This document shows positions 62,296 to 64,000 of a stretch of DNA of 64,000 nucleotides, piece after piece; positions within the stretch are counted from its first letter, which is position 1; every line of letters begins with the position of its first letter. The position numbers and the translations under genes were made by a program. Below the pieces are notes generated by a model, which was not told the origin of the DNA, did no database searches, and worked only from the letters and a program-made list of their open reading frames with translations. Source of the stretch: Chryseobacterium sp. SC28 (GTDB taxonomy: Bacteria > Bacteroidota > Bacteroidia > Flavobacteriales > Weeksellaceae). The stretch spans positions 248,001 through 312,000 of the forward strand of contig NZ_QOVY01000001.1 of assembly GCF_003932955.1 (NCBI RefSeq), in the 5' to 3' direction.

Positions 62296-62910
62296 TTACT
62301 CCGGTGCTTTGAAGACATTTTCGTCGGAATGGAAGCCGGCAACGCCTCCGCTGACCGCAAATTTCATGGCTTCGGCAGCGCTCATCCCCGTGACTTCTTT
62401 TACATTATTGAATTTGGTAATGATCACCCAGCCGGAAACGGCGTAGGAATGGGGAAGATAGACGGCAATCATCTGTTCCAGATCGACCACGGACATATCC
62501 GCCTGCGTCAAAAATCCGATTCGCCAGATCTCGGGCGTTTCATTGGTTTTGACCCAAACCGGCACATTGAATTTCTTCTTATCGCCCACGAAGGATCCGA
62601 GGACGTCTTTCAGAGAGGTGTACAGAAATTTGATTCCCGGGATATGTTCCAAAACGTAATCTAAACCATCTACGATGACCCGCCCGATGATGAATTTGTT
62701 CCCAAAAAAACCAATAAAAGCCGTTCCGAAGATGACAATGAAGAACATCAGACCGGGAAATTTCTCCGAAACAGACGGTATCAAATTATCGATGCTGAAA
62801 ACGACACTCCAAATCACCCAAACCGTGATGGCGAACGGACCAATGATGATCAGCCCTTGGATGAAGGATCGTAGGAATAAGCGAAGATAATCGTTGAGGT
62901 TTCTGTTCAT
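62296..62910 (-). CDS. DUF502 family membrane protein
   Basis: 204 aa with two membrane segments (about residues 12-35 and 45-68). FIQGLIIIGPFAITVWVIW, VDGLDYVLEHIPGIKFLYTSLKDVLGSF and VYLPHSYAVSGWVIITK match DUF502. In plants a related protein is LCV-like, but the bacterial role is not known. Starts seven bases after miaE ends. Confidence 0.9.
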   Translation of the reverse strand: MNRNLNDYLRLFLRSFIQGLIIIGPFAITVWVIWSVVFSIDNLIPSVSEKFPGLMFFIVIFGTAFIGFFGNKFIIGRVIVDGLDYVLEHIPGIKFLYTSLKDVLGSFVGDKKKFNVPVWVKTNETPEIWRIGFLTQADMSVVDLEQMIAVYLPHSYAVSGWVIITKFNNVKEVTGMSAAEAMKFAVSGGVAGFHSDENVFKAPE

Positions 62911-62917
62911 TTTGGAG

Positions 62918-63499
62918 TTAGCCGTGGATGGTCTCTTTGGTTCCGTAAGATTTCATAATATTGGCTTCATACTCCAGCCATTCTTCCCAGCGTTGGTTTA
63001 CTTTTTCCGCATCGCCCAATTGCCTTGCAAAGCCGATGAATGTGGTATAATGATTGGCTTCGGAAACCATCAGATCGTGATAGAATTTCTTGAGTTCTTC
63101 ATCTTTAATATTTTCCGTCAGGACTTTGAAGCGCTCGCAGCTTCTGGCTTCGATCATCGCTGCGAACAGCATTTTGTCGATGATTTGTTCGTCGCGATGG
63201 CCTCCTTTTTTGAGAAATTTGAGAAGGTCATTCACGTAATCGTCTTTGCGCGTTCGGCCCAGCACGCCGCCTCTTTTTTTGATAATCTCGTGAACCTGAT
63301 TGAAATGATCCAATTCTTCCTGAGCGATTGCGAGAAGTTCGGTTACCATTTCTGTATATTCCGGTACCATTGTGATGAGTCCGATGGCGTTGGTCGCGGC
63401 TTTCTGCTCGCACCAAGCGTGATCGGTGAGGATTTCTTCCAAATTATCTTCCGCGATATTGGCCCACCGCGGATCTGTGAGAAGTTTGAGACGGAACAT
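62918..63499 (-). CDS. miaE: tRNA 2-methylthio-N6-isopentenyladenosine hydroxylase
   Basis: Ferritin-like diiron monooxygenase that hydroxylates the isopentenyl group of ms2i6A37 in tRNA. 193 aa. Carboxylate and histidine ligands are in AQEELDHFNQVHEI, AAMIEARSCERFKVL and SEANHYTTFIGFAR. Proteins of this family occur in many Bacteroidota. Confidence 0.92.
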   Translation of the reverse strand: MFRLKLLTDPRWANIAEDNLEEILTDHAWCEQKAATNAIGLITMVPEYTEMVTELLAIAQEELDHFNQVHEIIKKRGGVLGRTRKDDYVNDLLKFLKKGGHRDEQIIDKMLFAAMIEARSCERFKVLTENIKDEELKKFYHDLMVSEANHYTTFIGFARQLGDAEKVNQRWEEWLEYEANIMKSYGTKETIHG

Positions 63500-63529
63500 T
63501 TTATAATTTTTGTAAAAATAAGGAATAAA

Positions 63530-64000
63530 TTAATTTTTTGATGCGGTTTTGTCTCTCAAAAATTGCAAAATTTTCCAGCCGAGATTGTCCACTTTTTGCA
63601 AACCGGTGGCAATCAAAAATGCCAATAGAATATTGATGGGATAAATGATTAAAACCAAAAGCCACCAACTCATCGCATCCTTCAGAGGAACGACTATGAA
63701 ATAGATTAAGGACGAGCTCATGCCTTGCGCAAAATAGTAAAAAATTGCACTCTGCCCAACATTCGTAAGGAAATTGGGTCTCGATATTTTCAACCGGTTA
63801 TAGAAAACGAATAGCGTGACCAATGAAAAAAGAGACCAAATAATGTAAGGAATTTTTGGCGGGAATTTCTGCTTGTTGAGTTTGTAGAAAATATCGCTTC
63901 CGTAATACCAAAACATCCAGACTAAGGCAATCGCGACCAAGGCGTACAAAACAGGAATCATCTGGTTGGGGATTTTTTTGCCTCTCATGCGATTTCCCAC
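63530..64000 (-). CDS. Membrane protein, probable acyltransferase-3 C-terminal part (N terminus outside window)
   Basis: The frame is still open at the window edge, so at least 156 residues belong to a longer protein. Four hydrophobic segments are visible. FYKLNKQKFPPKIPYIIWSLF followed by further membrane helices resembles the C-terminal half of acyltransferase family 3 proteins. The catalytic His-Asp region would lie outside the window, so the assignment is tentative. Confidence 0.55.
   Translation of the reverse strand: MGNRMRGKKIPNQMIPVLYALVAIALVWMFWYYGSDIFYKLNKQKFPPKIPYIIWSLFSLVTLFVFYNRLKISRPNFLTNVGQSAIFYYFAQGMSSSLIYFIVVPLKDAMSWWLLVLIIYPINILLAFLIATGLQKVDNLGWKILQFLRDKTASKN

Noticed and set aside
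1-64000. CRISPR arrays, insertion sequences, prophage or integration sites
   Set aside because: No regularly spaced direct repeats, transposase or integrase genes were seen; the tRNA-Val pair shows no downstream partial copy beyond the tandem gene itself.

Overview
The window is a stretch of chromosome from a member of the Bacteroidota, most likely a flavobacterium of the Chryseobacterium group (Weeksellaceae). The evidence is: a Bacteroidota-type TonB-like protein with the FEDRHKAYGAY N-terminal motif, a TonB-dependent receptor with a carboxypeptidase-like plug extension, a SprE/PorW-like lipoprotein of the type IX secretion and gliding group, an S46 dipeptidyl peptidase, DUF3078 and DUF6122 proteins, gene starts without Shine-Dalgarno sites, and repeated promoter boxes of the Bacteroidota form TAnnTTTG, once with TTG exactly 19 nt upstream (gdhA). 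The genus is an inference from remembered gene content. I see no insertion sequence, prophage, CRISPR array or rRNA. Almost everything is core or conserved lineage gene content.

Layout. 1-3 kb: the C-terminal part of an ABC-F ATPase, then a secreted GH13 alpha-amylase. 3-8.8 kb (minus): the cell-shape operon mreB-mreC-mreD-mrdA-rodA. 9-13.2 kb (plus): a tetrapyrrole cluster hemA-hemC-hemD-hemE. 13.2-17.8 kb (minus): a low-complexity secreted protein, a Cys-cluster protein, a DUF6122 membrane protein, a Na+/H+ antiporter, HflX and OsmC. 17.9-23.5 kb: S46 peptidase, a GyrI-like protein, the bcp/nth divergent pair and a DUF885 lipoprotein. 23.7-28 kb (plus): an acidic unknown protein, a tonB-exbB-tonB locus without exbD, and folC, then two tandem tRNA-Val(UAC). 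28.4-31.9 kb (plus): beta-carbonic anhydrase, a small membrane protein, a SulP anion transporter and a second beta-carbonic anhydrase, which read together as a bicarbonate module. 32-36.8 kb (minus): pth, a lipoprotein and mfd. 37-38.6 kb (plus): small envelope and unknown genes. 38.6-41.5 kb (minus): an AsmA-like protein and a DUF2797 protein. 41.6-48 kb (plus): a nucleotide-sugar epimerase, a DUF2795 protein, secA, a ROK kinase and a lipoprotein MsrA. 48-53.7 kb: DUF3078 outer-membrane protein, rhomboid protease, dprA, gdhA and a JmjC/cupin-8 protein. 54-60.7 kb (plus): TonB-dependent receptor, kdsC, maf and the SprE/PorW-like lipoprotein. 60.7-64 kb (minus): tryptophanase, DUF502, miaE and the C-terminal part of an acyltransferase-like membrane protein.

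How the genes fit together. Envelope construction and energising of the outer membrane dominate: MreBCD/PBP2/RodA, KdsC for lipid A-core sugar, TonB/ExbB, a TonB-dependent receptor, SecA, and SprE/PorW. Protein and amino-acid use is supported by the S46 peptidase, the DUF885 lipoprotein, glutamate dehydrogenase and tryptophanase. The least explained parts are the ExbD-less tonB-exbB-tonB locus with an operator-like inverted repeat in front of it, the carbonic anhydrase/SulP module with its small protein, and the dense cluster of palindromes in front of mfd. Several conserved enzymes have lost textbook metal or nucleotide motifs: a cysteine-free endonuclease III, a ROK kinase without its zinc cysteines, an ABC-F protein with an eroded second Walker A, and a SecA without its zinc tail. 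No intergenic stretch exceeds about 300 bases.
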